A program made the translations under genes and the position numbers. The notes beneath the pieces are model-generated. The model saw nothing but the letters and a program-made list of their open reading frames with translations, was not told where the DNA came from and did no database searches. Below, in pieces: positions 43,964 to 50,435 of a stretch of 50,435 nucleotides of DNA (positions are counted from its first letter, which is position 1; every line of letters starts with the position of its first letter). The stretch is taken from the NCBI GenBank assembly GCA_946480295.1, contig CAMLIT010000018.1, forward strand, positions 1 through 50,435, written 5' to 3'. Origin of the DNA: an uncultured Gemmatimonadota bacterium. GTDB taxonomy: Bacteria; Gemmatimonadota; Gemmatimonadetes; Gemmatimonadales; Gemmatimonadaceae.

Positions 43964-45474
43964 GCGAGCTGTCGGCGGAGGTGCTGGACGCGCTGGCCGG
44001 CGCCGAGCGGATGTCGCCGGCGCTGAGCGCGTCGTTCCTCGAGCACAACGGGATCCTCCCGCTGCGCCGCGACGGCGCGCGCGTGCTCGTGGCGACGTGG
44101 CGCGACGAGCCCGATCCGCAGGCGCTCGACGACCTCGCCCTGCTGCTCGATGGCGAGCTGGAGATGGTGCGCGTGAGCGAGGACGAGGGCCGACGCGCGC
44201 TCGAGCACGCGTACGCGGGGGAGGCCGACTCGGCGGAGACGCTGATCGCGCGGCTCGACGCGTCGGCGAACGGCGAGGTCGACCGCGACATCCCGCTCGA
44301 CGACCTCGTGAGCCTCGCCAACGAGGCACCCGTCGTCAGGCTCGTCAACCTCCTGCTGCTCGAGGCGCTGGAGGCGCGCGCGTCGGACGTGCACATCGAG
44401 GGCTACGCGCGCAGCCTGCGCGTGCGCTACCGCGTGGACGGCGTGTTGCGCGACGCGCCCTCGCCGCCGCTGCACCTGGTGCCGGCGGTGATCAGCCGGC
44501 TGAAGATCATGGCGGACCTCGACATCGCCGAGCGGCGCGTGCCGCAGGACGGGCGCATCCGGCTGCGGCTGCAGGAGGGGCAGGTCGACGTGCGCGTGTC
44601 GACGCTGCCGACGCTGCACGGCGAGAGCATCGTGCTGCGGCTCCTCCAGGCCGAGGCGCGGCGCGCGTCGCTCGACCAGCTCGGGATGGCGGCGGACACC
44701 CTGGCGGCGTTCCGCGGCGCGGTGTCGCGGCCGCACGGGATCGTCCTCGCCACGGGGCCGACGGGCTCGGGCAAGACGACGACGCTCTACGCGGCGGTCG
44801 AGGCGATCCGCACGGGACGCGAGAAGATCCTCACCGTCGAGGATCCGGTCGAGTACGAGCTCGCGGGGGTGCCGCAGGTGCCGGTGAACGACAAGGTGGG
44901 GGTGACCTTCGCGACGGCGCTGCGCGCGCTGCTGCGGCAGGACCCGGACATCATCCTCGTCGGCGAGATCCGCGATCCGGAGACGGCGGAGATCGCGACC
45001 CAGGCCGCGCTCACCGGCCACCTCGTGCTCTCGACGCTGCACACCAACGACGCGCCGAGCGCGCTGACGCGGCTGCTCGACCTCGGCGTCGCGCCGTACC
45101 TCGTGGCGAGCACGGTGGAGGCGGTGCTGGCGCAGCGGCTCGTGCGGACGATCTGTCCCGAGTGCCGCGAGCCGGTGAACGGCGACGAGGCGTGGGCGGG
45201 TGGAGGGGACGCGGCGCTGGCGGGGGTGCCGCGATGGCGCGGGCGCGGGTGCCCGGCGTGCTCGCAGACGGGGTATCGTGGGCGCAGCGGCATCTACGAA
45301 CTGCTGCTCGTGGACGACGAGCTGCGCGCCGAGACGCTGCGGCGGCGCGGGTCCGGGGAGCTGCGGCGCGTGGCGATCTGCCGCGGGATGCGCACGCTGC
45401 ACGACGACGGGCTGCGGCTCGTGCGCGAGGGCGTGACGACGCTCGAGGAGGTCCTACGAGTGACGGGCGCGTGA
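43960..45474 (+). CDS. gspE: Type II secretion assembly ATPase
   Basis: The 504-residue ATPase has an N-terminal GspE/PilB N-domain (about 1-100). The motor domain follows with Walker A GPTGSGKTTTLYA, Asp box (TVEDPVEYEL), Walker B PDIILVGEIRDPETAEIA and His box (GHLVLSTLHTNDA). A tetracysteine zinc site (CPEC near 396, CPAC near 426) closes the C-terminal domain, a GspE/PilB hallmark. It powers pseudopilus assembly. The GTG start overlaps the gspD stop (GTGA). Confidence 0.95.
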   Translation: MSELSAEVLDALAGAERMSPALSASFLEHNGILPLRRDGARVLVATWRDEPDPQALDDLALLLDGELEMVRVSEDEGRRALEHAYAGEADSAETLIARLDASANGEVDRDIPLDDLVSLANEAPVVRLVNLLLLEALEARASDVHIEGYARSLRVRYRVDGVLRDAPSPPLHLVPAVISRLKIMADLDIAERRVPQDGRIRLRLQEGQVDVRVSTLPTLHGESIVLRLLQAEARRASLDQLGMAADTLAAFRGAVSRPHGIVLATGPTGSGKTTTLYAAVEAIRTGREKILTVEDPVEYELAGVPQVPVNDKVGVTFATALRALLRQDPDIILVGEIRDPETAEIATQAALTGHLVLSTLHTNDAPSALTRLLDLGVAPYLVASTVEAVLAQRLVRTICPECREPVNGDEAWAGGGDAALAGVPRWRGRGCPACSQTGYRGRSGIYELLLVDDELRAETLRRRGSGELRRVAICRGMRTLHDDGLRLVREGVTTLEEVLRVTGA

Positions 45475-46508
45475 GCCGCGTCGGCGTGCTCGAGGCGACG
45501 CGGGCGCTCGCCGCGCTGCTCGGCGCGGGCGTCCCGCTGGCGCGCGCGCTCGACACCGCGTGCGTCCTCACCGGCGGCGCGGTGGTCCCCGTGCTCGAGG
45601 ACGTGCGGCAGCGCGTGGTGAACGGCGAGGCGCTGGCCGCGGCGATGTCCGCGCACCCGCGCTGCTTCCCGCCGCTGTACCTCGGCGTCGTGCGCGCGGG
45701 CGAGCGCGCGGGGGACCTCGCCGGCGCGTTCGACACGCTCGGCACGCAGCTCGAGCGCGACGACGCCCTGCGCTCGCGGCTCGTCTCGTCGTCCATCTAC
45801 CCGCTGATCCTGCTCGCCGCCGGGGGCACCGCGCTCGTCGTGCTGCTCGTGTTCGTCATGCCGAAGTTCGTCGACCTGCTGCAGAGCACGAAGTCGGCGA
45901 TCCCGGCGACGACGGCCGCGCTGCTCGCGATCTCGGGCGCGGTGCGGCACTGGTGGGTGGCGATCGCGGGGGTGCTCGGGGCGATGGCGGTGGCGGTCGT
46001 GGCGGGGCTGCGCACGCCGGAGGGCCGGAGGCTGTTCGCGTCGCTGCTGCTGCGCCTCCCGCTCGTGGGGACGATCCGCCGCTACGTGCTCGCCGGCCGC
46101 TTCGCGCGCATGACGGGCGTTCTCCTGCGCGGCGGGACCCCGGTGCTCGCCGCGCTCGACGGCGTGCACGCATCCATCGCCGATCCCGTGGCCGAGGACG
46201 AGGTCGCGCGGATCCGCATGCGGGTGCGCGAGGGGGCGTCGCTGCGCGCGGCGATCGCCGAGCGTGACGGGGCGATGTTTCCCGAGCTGCTGCCGCGGCT
46301 CGTCGGGATCGGCGAGGAGGCGAGCGCGCTGCCGACCTTCCTCCTGCGCGCGGCGGACATCTGCGAGGAGCGCGCCGAGCGCACGCTGCAGCGGCTCGTC
46401 GCACTGGCGGAGCCGCTGCTCATCGTGGCGTTCGGGATCGTCGTGGCGCTCGTCGCCCTGTCGCTGCTCCAGGCGATCTACGGCGTGGACGCGGGGGCGC
46501 TGCGGTAG
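45471..46508 (+). CDS. gspF: Type II secretion inner-membrane platform protein
   Basis: The 345-residue protein has two T2SSF domains (about 5-125 and 210-335) with membrane helices near 105-125, 155-180 and 315-338; typical segments are ATRALAALLGAGVPLARAL and FARMTGVLLRGGTPVLAAL. It starts immediately at the first T2SSF domain and lacks the 50-70-residue cytoplasmic head of typical GspF. The GTG start overlaps the gspE stop (GTGA), so no longer start is likely. Its last 31 bp overlap the convergent aminotransferase gene. Confidence 0.93.
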   Translation: MSRVGVLEATRALAALLGAGVPLARALDTACVLTGGAVVPVLEDVRQRVVNGEALAAAMSAHPRCFPPLYLGVVRAGERAGDLAGAFDTLGTQLERDDALRSRLVSSSIYPLILLAAGGTALVVLLVFVMPKFVDLLQSTKSAIPATTAALLAISGAVRHWWVAIAGVLGAMAVAVVAGLRTPEGRRLFASLLLRLPLVGTIRRYVLAGRFARMTGVLLRGGTPVLAALDGVHASIADPVAEDEVARIRMRVREGASLRAAIAERDGAMFPELLPRLVGIGEEASALPTFLLRAADICEERAERTLQRLVALAEPLLIVAFGIVVALVALSLLQAIYGVDAGALR

Positions 46509-47701
46509 CCGATCCCGGCCGCGCGCAGCCGGTCGAGGGCGCGCTGCAGGATCGAGATGTCGGCGACCAGGGAGACGCGGAAGAACCCCTCGCCCCCCGG
46601 GCCGAAGGCGTGGCCCGGCGTGACGACGACGCCCGCGTCGTCGATCAGGTGCTCCGACCAGCGCGCGGCGGTGAAGCCGGCGGGGAGGGGGAGCCAGACG
46701 AACATCGAGCCGCGCGGCGGCTCCATCGCCGGCCAGCCGAGCGCGCGGAAGCCCTCGATGGCGAAGTCGCGGCGCGCGCGGTAGCGCTCTCGTTGGGCGG
46801 ACACCAGCTCCTCGGCGTGGTCGAGCGCGTACGCGCCGCCGGCCTGGATGGCGGCGGGGGTGCCGTAGCCCATGTTCGTGCGCACCGCGTGCAGCGCGTC
46901 GATCAGCTCCGCGTTGCCCGCGGCGAAGCCGATGCGCGAGCCCGCCATGTTGAAGCTCTTCGACAGCGAGTGGAACTCGATGGCCACGTCCTTCGCTCCC
47001 GGGACCTGGAGCACGCTCGGCGCGACGAAGCCGTCGTACGTCAGCTCGCTGTAGGCGAGGTCCGACATGAGCACGATGCCGTGCCGCGCGGCGAAGGCGA
47101 CCGCCTCCTCGAAGAACTCGAGCGTGGCGACCGCGCCCGTGGGGTTGTTCGGGTAGTTGACGACGAGGAGCTTCGCGCGCCGCAGCACGTCCTTCGGGAT
47201 CGCGTCGAGATTCGGGAGGAAGCCCTGCTCACGGCGCAGCGGCATGAGGTGCAGCCTGCCGCCGGCGAGCCCCGTGGCGCGGCCGTGCACCGGGTAGTGG
47301 ATGTCGGGCACGAGCGAGATCGTGTGCTCGTCGACGAAGGCCATCGTCAGGTGCGCGATCCCCTCCTTGCCGCCGCTGACCGCGAGCACCTCGCGCTCCG
47401 GGTCGAGCTCGACGCCGAAGCGCCGGTGCATGAACGCCGCCGCGGCGCGCAGGAAGCGCGGCGTGCCGCGGAAGGGCGGGTATCCGTGCGTGCGCGGATC
47501 GCCATACGCCTCGGCGATCGCGTCGACCACGCCAGGCGGCGTCGGCTGGTCCGGGTTGCCGATGCCGAGGTCGATGAGATCGGCCCCGCGCGCGCGGGCG
47601 GCGTCCTTCAGCTCGTCCAGCCAGGCGAAGACGTACGTCGGCAGGTCGGTGAGGCGGCGTGTCGGCGAAACCAGCTTGGTCGTCTCTGCGGAGGTCGTCA
47701 T
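46478..47701 (-). CDS. PLP-dependent class I/II aminotransferase (LL-diaminopimelate aminotransferase-like)
   Basis: The 407-residue enzyme has the fold-type I layout: substrate-arm GIGNPDQPTPP, GYPPFRGTPRFLRAAAAF, cofactor-binding NYPNNPTGAVA, Asp in VLMSDLAYSELTYDG, Schiff-base Lys in HSLSKSFNMAGSRIGF, and a C-terminal Arg in FFRVSLVA for the substrate carboxylate. Closest style is the DapL/AlaC group, so lysine biosynthesis or alanine transamination are both possible. I start at the ATG at 47701 (MTTSAETTKLV); upstream residues in the open frame are non-homologous. Its 3' end overlaps gspF by 31 bp. Confidence 0.9.
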   Translation of the reverse strand: MTTSAETTKLVSPTRRLTDLPTYVFAWLDELKDAARARGADLIDLGIGNPDQPTPPGVVDAIAEAYGDPRTHGYPPFRGTPRFLRAAAAFMHRRFGVELDPEREVLAVSGGKEGIAHLTMAFVDEHTISLVPDIHYPVHGRATGLAGGRLHLMPLRREQGFLPNLDAIPKDVLRRAKLLVVNYPNNPTGAVATLEFFEEAVAFAARHGIVLMSDLAYSELTYDGFVAPSVLQVPGAKDVAIEFHSLSKSFNMAGSRIGFAAGNAELIDALHAVRTNMGYGTPAAIQAGGAYALDHAEELVSAQRERYRARRDFAIEGFRALGWPAMEPPRGSMFVWLPLPAGFTAARWSEHLIDDAGVVVTPGHAFGPGGEGFFRVSLVADISILQRALDRLRAAGIGYRSAPASTP

Positions 47702-47875
47702 TCGAACAGGGTCGGGAGTGGAGGAACTTCGTAATGGTACACGCGGTAGGCCAGTGTGGTCGCTCGAGCACGGTTTCCTGTCCCTGGCGGGACAGGCAGG
47801 GGCGGTGCCTGACGCGGGCCCGCCAGTTGCAAAACCCATGGTACTTCCAGATCACCTCCGATGCAGGACGGACGC

Positions 47876-48319
47876 ATGAGTGACTGCAGCAATTGCGAGA
47901 TCGGCCGACGCACCTTTCTCATCCAGAGCGCCCTCGCCGCCGCCGCGGCCGCGCTGGCCGCGTGCGGCAACATCGGCGGGCTGGGCGACAGCAACAACAG
48001 CCCCAACCTCGACGGCTCCGCGACGATCAAGGTCAGCGACTATCCCGCGCTCGCCAACGTCGGCGGTGTGGCGATGGTGAGCGTGAGCAACATCCCGATG
48101 GCCATCGTGCGCACCGGCTCGAGCAGCTTCCTCGCGCTGTCGCGCATCTGCCCGCACCAGGGCGGCACCATCGGCAAGATCAGCAACGGCTTCCAGTGTC
48201 CCGTGCACGGCGCGACCTTCGATCAGACCGGCCACTGGGTCGGCGGGCAGCCGACGAGCAACATGCACGCGTACACGACCTCGTACGACGCCGCGGCTGG
48301 GACGCTGACGATCAGCTGA
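47876..48319 (+). CDS. Tat-exported Rieske 2Fe-2S protein
   Basis: The 147-residue product has a twin-arginine signal (GRRTFLIQSALAAAAAALAAC), possibly also a lipobox (LAAC). Rieske cluster ligands are both present: CPHQGG and CPVHGATF, each with one Cys and one His. It resembles small stand-alone Rieske proteins rather than the larger cytochrome bc1 subunit, and should carry electrons in the periplasm. No redox partner gene is adjacent. The ATG at 47876 is preferred over one 15 bp upstream because it has AGGACGG in front. The last 8 bp overlap the convergent deaminase gene. Confidence 0.92.
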   Translation: MSDCSNCEIGRRTFLIQSALAAAAAALAACGNIGGLGDSNNSPNLDGSATIKVSDYPALANVGGVAMVSVSNIPMAIVRTGSSSFLALSRICPHQGGTIGKISNGFQCPVHGATFDQTGHWVGGQPTSNMHAYTTSYDAAAGTLTIS

Positions 48320-48902
48320 TCGCCGGCGGATCCTGGCCGTTGTAGATCGCGCCGCCGCGGCGTGCGTATTCCTCCACCACCGCCGCGGCGTCGTCGGCGA
48401 GCACCCCGGTGACGATCTCCACGCCGCGCCGCGCGAGGTACGCGTACGACTCCGGGAACACCGGTCCCTCGTCGAAGCCGATCGCGACGACCCGCTCGCG
48501 CGGCGCGCCGCAGACCACGCGCCGGATGCCGCTCCAGTGTATCGCGCCGAGGCACATGGCGCAGGGGGCGCAGGACGCGTGGAGCTCGAGCTCCGGCACC
48601 GGCGGCACGCCGAGCGCGAACGTGCCGAGGCGATGCTGCGCGAACATGATCGCCATGACCTCGGCGTGCAGCGCGCTGTTGCCGAGGCGCACGACGCTGT
48701 TGACGCCCGCGCTGACCATCCTGCCCGACGCGCGCTCGAAGACCGCGGCGGCGAACGGGCCGCCGAGGTCGCGCTCGACGTTCTCGCGCGCGAACGCGAC
48801 GACCCGCCGCATGCGGTCCTCGGCGGTGACGTAGCGCGCGTCGTCGGCGAGCGCGGCGCGCAGCCAGTCGGGGAGCGTGATGCGGATCGCGTCGTCGGTC
48901 AT
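48312..48902 (-). CDS. Zinc-dependent nucleoside/base deaminase of the CDA superfamily
   Basis: The 196-residue protein has the deaminase signature: LHAEVMAI (zinc His and catalytic Glu) and SCAPCAMCLGAIHW (PCxxC zinc site). The overall layout, with an N-terminal helical extension and FDEGPVFPESYAYL, is closest to guanine deaminase/TadA-like enzymes. The substrate could be guanine, another purine or cytosine-type compound; sequence does not decide. The ATG at 48902 fixes the N-terminus; the longer open frame is antisense to the integrase leader. Confidence 0.87.
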   Translation of the reverse strand: MTDDAIRITLPDWLRAALADDARYVTAEDRMRRVVAFARENVERDLGGPFAAAVFERASGRMVSAGVNSVVRLGNSALHAEVMAIMFAQHRLGTFALGVPPVPELELHASCAPCAMCLGAIHWSGIRRVVCGAPRERVVAIGFDEGPVFPESYAYLARRGVEIVTGVLADDAAAVVEEYARRGGAIYNGQDPPAIS

Positions 48903-49054
48903 GCGGCGAAGCCTAGCGGGGGCGGCATTTGGCGCCAGAGGGCGCGGGCGGCGGCGGCCGGCTTCCGGGCCCGCGGCGGCGGGCGGCGGGGATCGGGGAC
49001 GCGTGGCGAGGAATCGGTAGGGGCCAGGTTGCGGCGGCGCGGGAAGTTGCACCC

Positions 49055-50068
49055 ATGCCCCTCCCGCCGATTCCCTGGACCCAGCTCGACGGCCCACCCG
49101 ATCCCGGGCGCCGCCTGCGGCTGATGGAGCAGGTGCGCGCGCGCCTGCGCGAGCGCCGCTTCAGCGTGCGCACCGAGACCGCCTACGTCCACTGGATCCG
49201 CCGCTTCATCGTCTTCAACGATCGCCGCCATCCCGCCGACATGGGCGTCGAGGAGGTGCGCCGATTCCTGAGCGACCTCGCCGTGACCCAGCAGGTGGCC
49301 GCGTCGACCCAGAACCAGGCACTCGCGGCGATCCTCTTCCTGTACGCCCAGGTGCTCCGGCGCCCCCTCGAACGCGTGGACGACATCGCGCCGGCGCGGC
49401 GCCCGGTTCGCGTGCCGGTCGTCCTCTCCCAGCGTGAGATCCGCGCCGTGCTGATGCGCCTACGCGACCCCTCGCGGCTGGCCGTGGCGCTGATGTACGG
49501 CAGCGGCCTGCGGCTGATGGAGTGCCTCTCGCTGCGCGTGAAGGACGTGGACCTCGACCGGCGCGAGGTCGTCGTGCGCGGGGGCAAGGGCGCGAAGGAC
49601 CGCCGGACCCCCCTGGCCGAGAGCTGCCTGACCCCCGTCCGGCGCCAGCTGGAAATCGTCGAGGCGCTGCGCAGCCGCGACGCGCGCGCTGGCATCGACG
49701 GGAGCGGCGTCCGTGGCGGGCTGGCGCGGAAGTATCCGGAGGCGCGCCACGCGCTCGCCTGGCGCTATCTCTTCCCGGCCGCCCGCAGCTACGTGGACCC
49801 GAGCGACGGCGCCCGTCGCCGCGACCATCTGCACCCGACCGTGGTCCAGCGCGCGTTGCAGGCGGCAGTTCGGAGCGCGGGGCTGACCAAGCGCGTGAGC
49901 TGCCACTCCCTCCGCCACTCCTTCGCGACGCACTTGCTGGAGGCGGGGGCGGACATCCGGACGGTGCAGGAGCTGCTGGGGCACACCGATGTACGCACGA
50001 CGATGATCTACACGCACGTGTTGAACCGGGGCGGGTTGGGGGTGAGGAGCCCGGCGGATGCGTTGTGA
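49055..50068 (+). CDS. intI: Integron integrase (IntI-type tyrosine recombinase)
   Basis: The 337-residue recombinase has an N-terminal SAM-like domain (RRFSVRTETAYVHWIRRFI) and a catalytic domain with Arg153 (SGLRLMECL), Lys near 178 (RGGKGAKDR), His284 and Arg287 (CHSLRHSF), His310 (LLGHTD) and nucleophile Tyr319 (MIYTHV). Between them lies the IntI-specific patch: LARKYPEARHALAWRYLFPA (about 223-242), absent from phage and XerC/D recombinases. It should recombine folded single-stranded attC sites into attI. All catalytic residues are intact. Candidate attI-like sequence lies 3' of the gene in the same orientation, the reverse of most integrons. Confidence 0.95.
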   Translation: MPLPPIPWTQLDGPPDPGRRLRLMEQVRARLRERRFSVRTETAYVHWIRRFIVFNDRRHPADMGVEEVRRFLSDLAVTQQVAASTQNQALAAILFLYAQVLRRPLERVDDIAPARRPVRVPVVLSQREIRAVLMRLRDPSRLAVALMYGSGLRLMECLSLRVKDVDLDRREVVVRGGKGAKDRRTPLAESCLTPVRRQLEIVEALRSRDARAGIDGSGVRGGLARKYPEARHALAWRYLFPAARSYVDPSDGARRRDHLHPTVVQRALQAAVRSAGLTKRVSCHSLRHSFATHLLEAGADIRTVQELLGHTDVRTTMIYTHVLNRGGLGVRSPADAL

Positions 50069-50435
50069 GGTGGTGTGCGCGTGAGGGTGGGCCGGGCCGC
50101 CGGGCGACGGCTGCTCATGCCGTGCGACGGCCTTTGGCGGGCGCCGCGGCCGGCCTGACTTCGAGGCACTGGGGGGTGTGGGCGGCGACTAACGACTCTG
50201 TGTTCGAGCGCGCAGGTTATGGCGCATGTGCCACGCCGCCTAATCTGCGTGCGGAGTGGCGCCTTCGGGCCGAAACGGTGATGCTGCAACGCGTTACGGC
50301 GTCACCCGTGTGGAGATGCGGCAAGTGCGTTGCGGTATTTCGCTCGCGGGCGCAATCTAAGAAGCCTGCATTGCCCAGCGGCGATTGCACGCAGGAGTTG
50401 CACGCAGCAATTTCGCACAGTCTAATCTGCGTTAG
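50069..50435 (+). other. Probable integron recombination region (attI-like), reaching the window end
   Basis: No gene is visible. The last 15 bases, TCTAATCTGCGTTAG (50421-50435), have the layout of an integron simple site: inverted core CTAA, short spacer, then GTTAG, the start of the GTTRRRY core. A partial copy, GCCTAATCTGCGTG, occurs at 50239-50251, like the extra direct-repeat integrase sites of attI. CTAAC (50189-50193) and GTTATGG (50217-50223) are other core-like words. The window ends at GTTAG, so the final two core bases and any cassettes lie outside. Confidence 0.55.

Noticed and set aside
50189..50435. A single complete attC from CTAAC at 50189 to GTTAG at 50431
   Set aside because: The 247-bp distance is beyond the usual attC length and the inner L arms (GTTCGAGC and a complement) do not match, so an attI-like site is the better reading.

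Overview
The window is very GC-rich bacterial chromosome, densely packed with genes. Strong third-position GC, frequent GTG starts, many Ala/Arg/Pro-rich secreted lipoproteins, a zinc-ribbon Ser/Thr kinase, bacterial Ig-like repeats, DUF1059 and a class II ribonucleotide reductase together suggest a diderm soil-type bacterium, most likely Gemmatimonadota. The phylum is inferred from gene style; there is no rRNA or tRNA gene here to confirm it.

Layout. 1-4.7 kb: the 3' end of a CcdA-like membrane protein, then a reverse-strand unit of ABC exporter, histidine kinase and single-domain response regulator, then a glycine-zipper lipoprotein. 4.7-8.9 kb: gamma-glutamyltranspeptidase, divergent from murQ-anmK (cell-wall amino-sugar recycling). 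8.9-13.1 kb: reverse-strand phospho-signalling operon of Ser/Thr kinase, PP2C phosphatase and FHA-membrane-trypsin protease, with a good sigma-70 promoter. 13.3-18.2 kb: cell-wall amidase translationally coupled to a large HExxH-peptidase/propeller/beta-barrel fusion. 18.4-28.1 kb: gamma-carbonic anhydrase, small outer-membrane protein, B12-dependent ribonucleotide reductase, DinB-like protein, Ig-like surface lipoprotein, a secreted protein and DUF1059. 28.4-34.4 kb: lipoprotein, TPR protein, sigma-54-type activator, AXE1-like esterase, short SDR, stand-alone LigD-type polymerase. 34.9-36.9 kb: Tat-exported multicopper oxidase. 37.1-46.5 kb: complete type II secretion operon gspGHIJKLMCDEF with almost every junction overlapping. 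46.5-48.9 kb: aminotransferase, Tat Rieske protein, deaminase. 49.1 kb to the end: an integron integrase followed by an attI-like core site at the last bases of the window.

The most unusual signals are not single genes. (1) A family of degenerate 7-bp tandem repeats occurs at five loci, four intergenic and mostly built as opposed arms that could fold into long hairpins, and one in frame inside the kinase linker. (2) An integron appears to have its insertion site on the 3' side of intI, reversed from the usual arrangement, with the array beginning beyond the window. (3) The octamer GCCTAACG/CGTTAGGC recurs across the window, twice at the cost of a rare TTA codon, and its 7-mer is the integron core-site consensus. 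(4) A mobile-looking 24-bp repeat sits in frame inside the ribonucleotide reductase.
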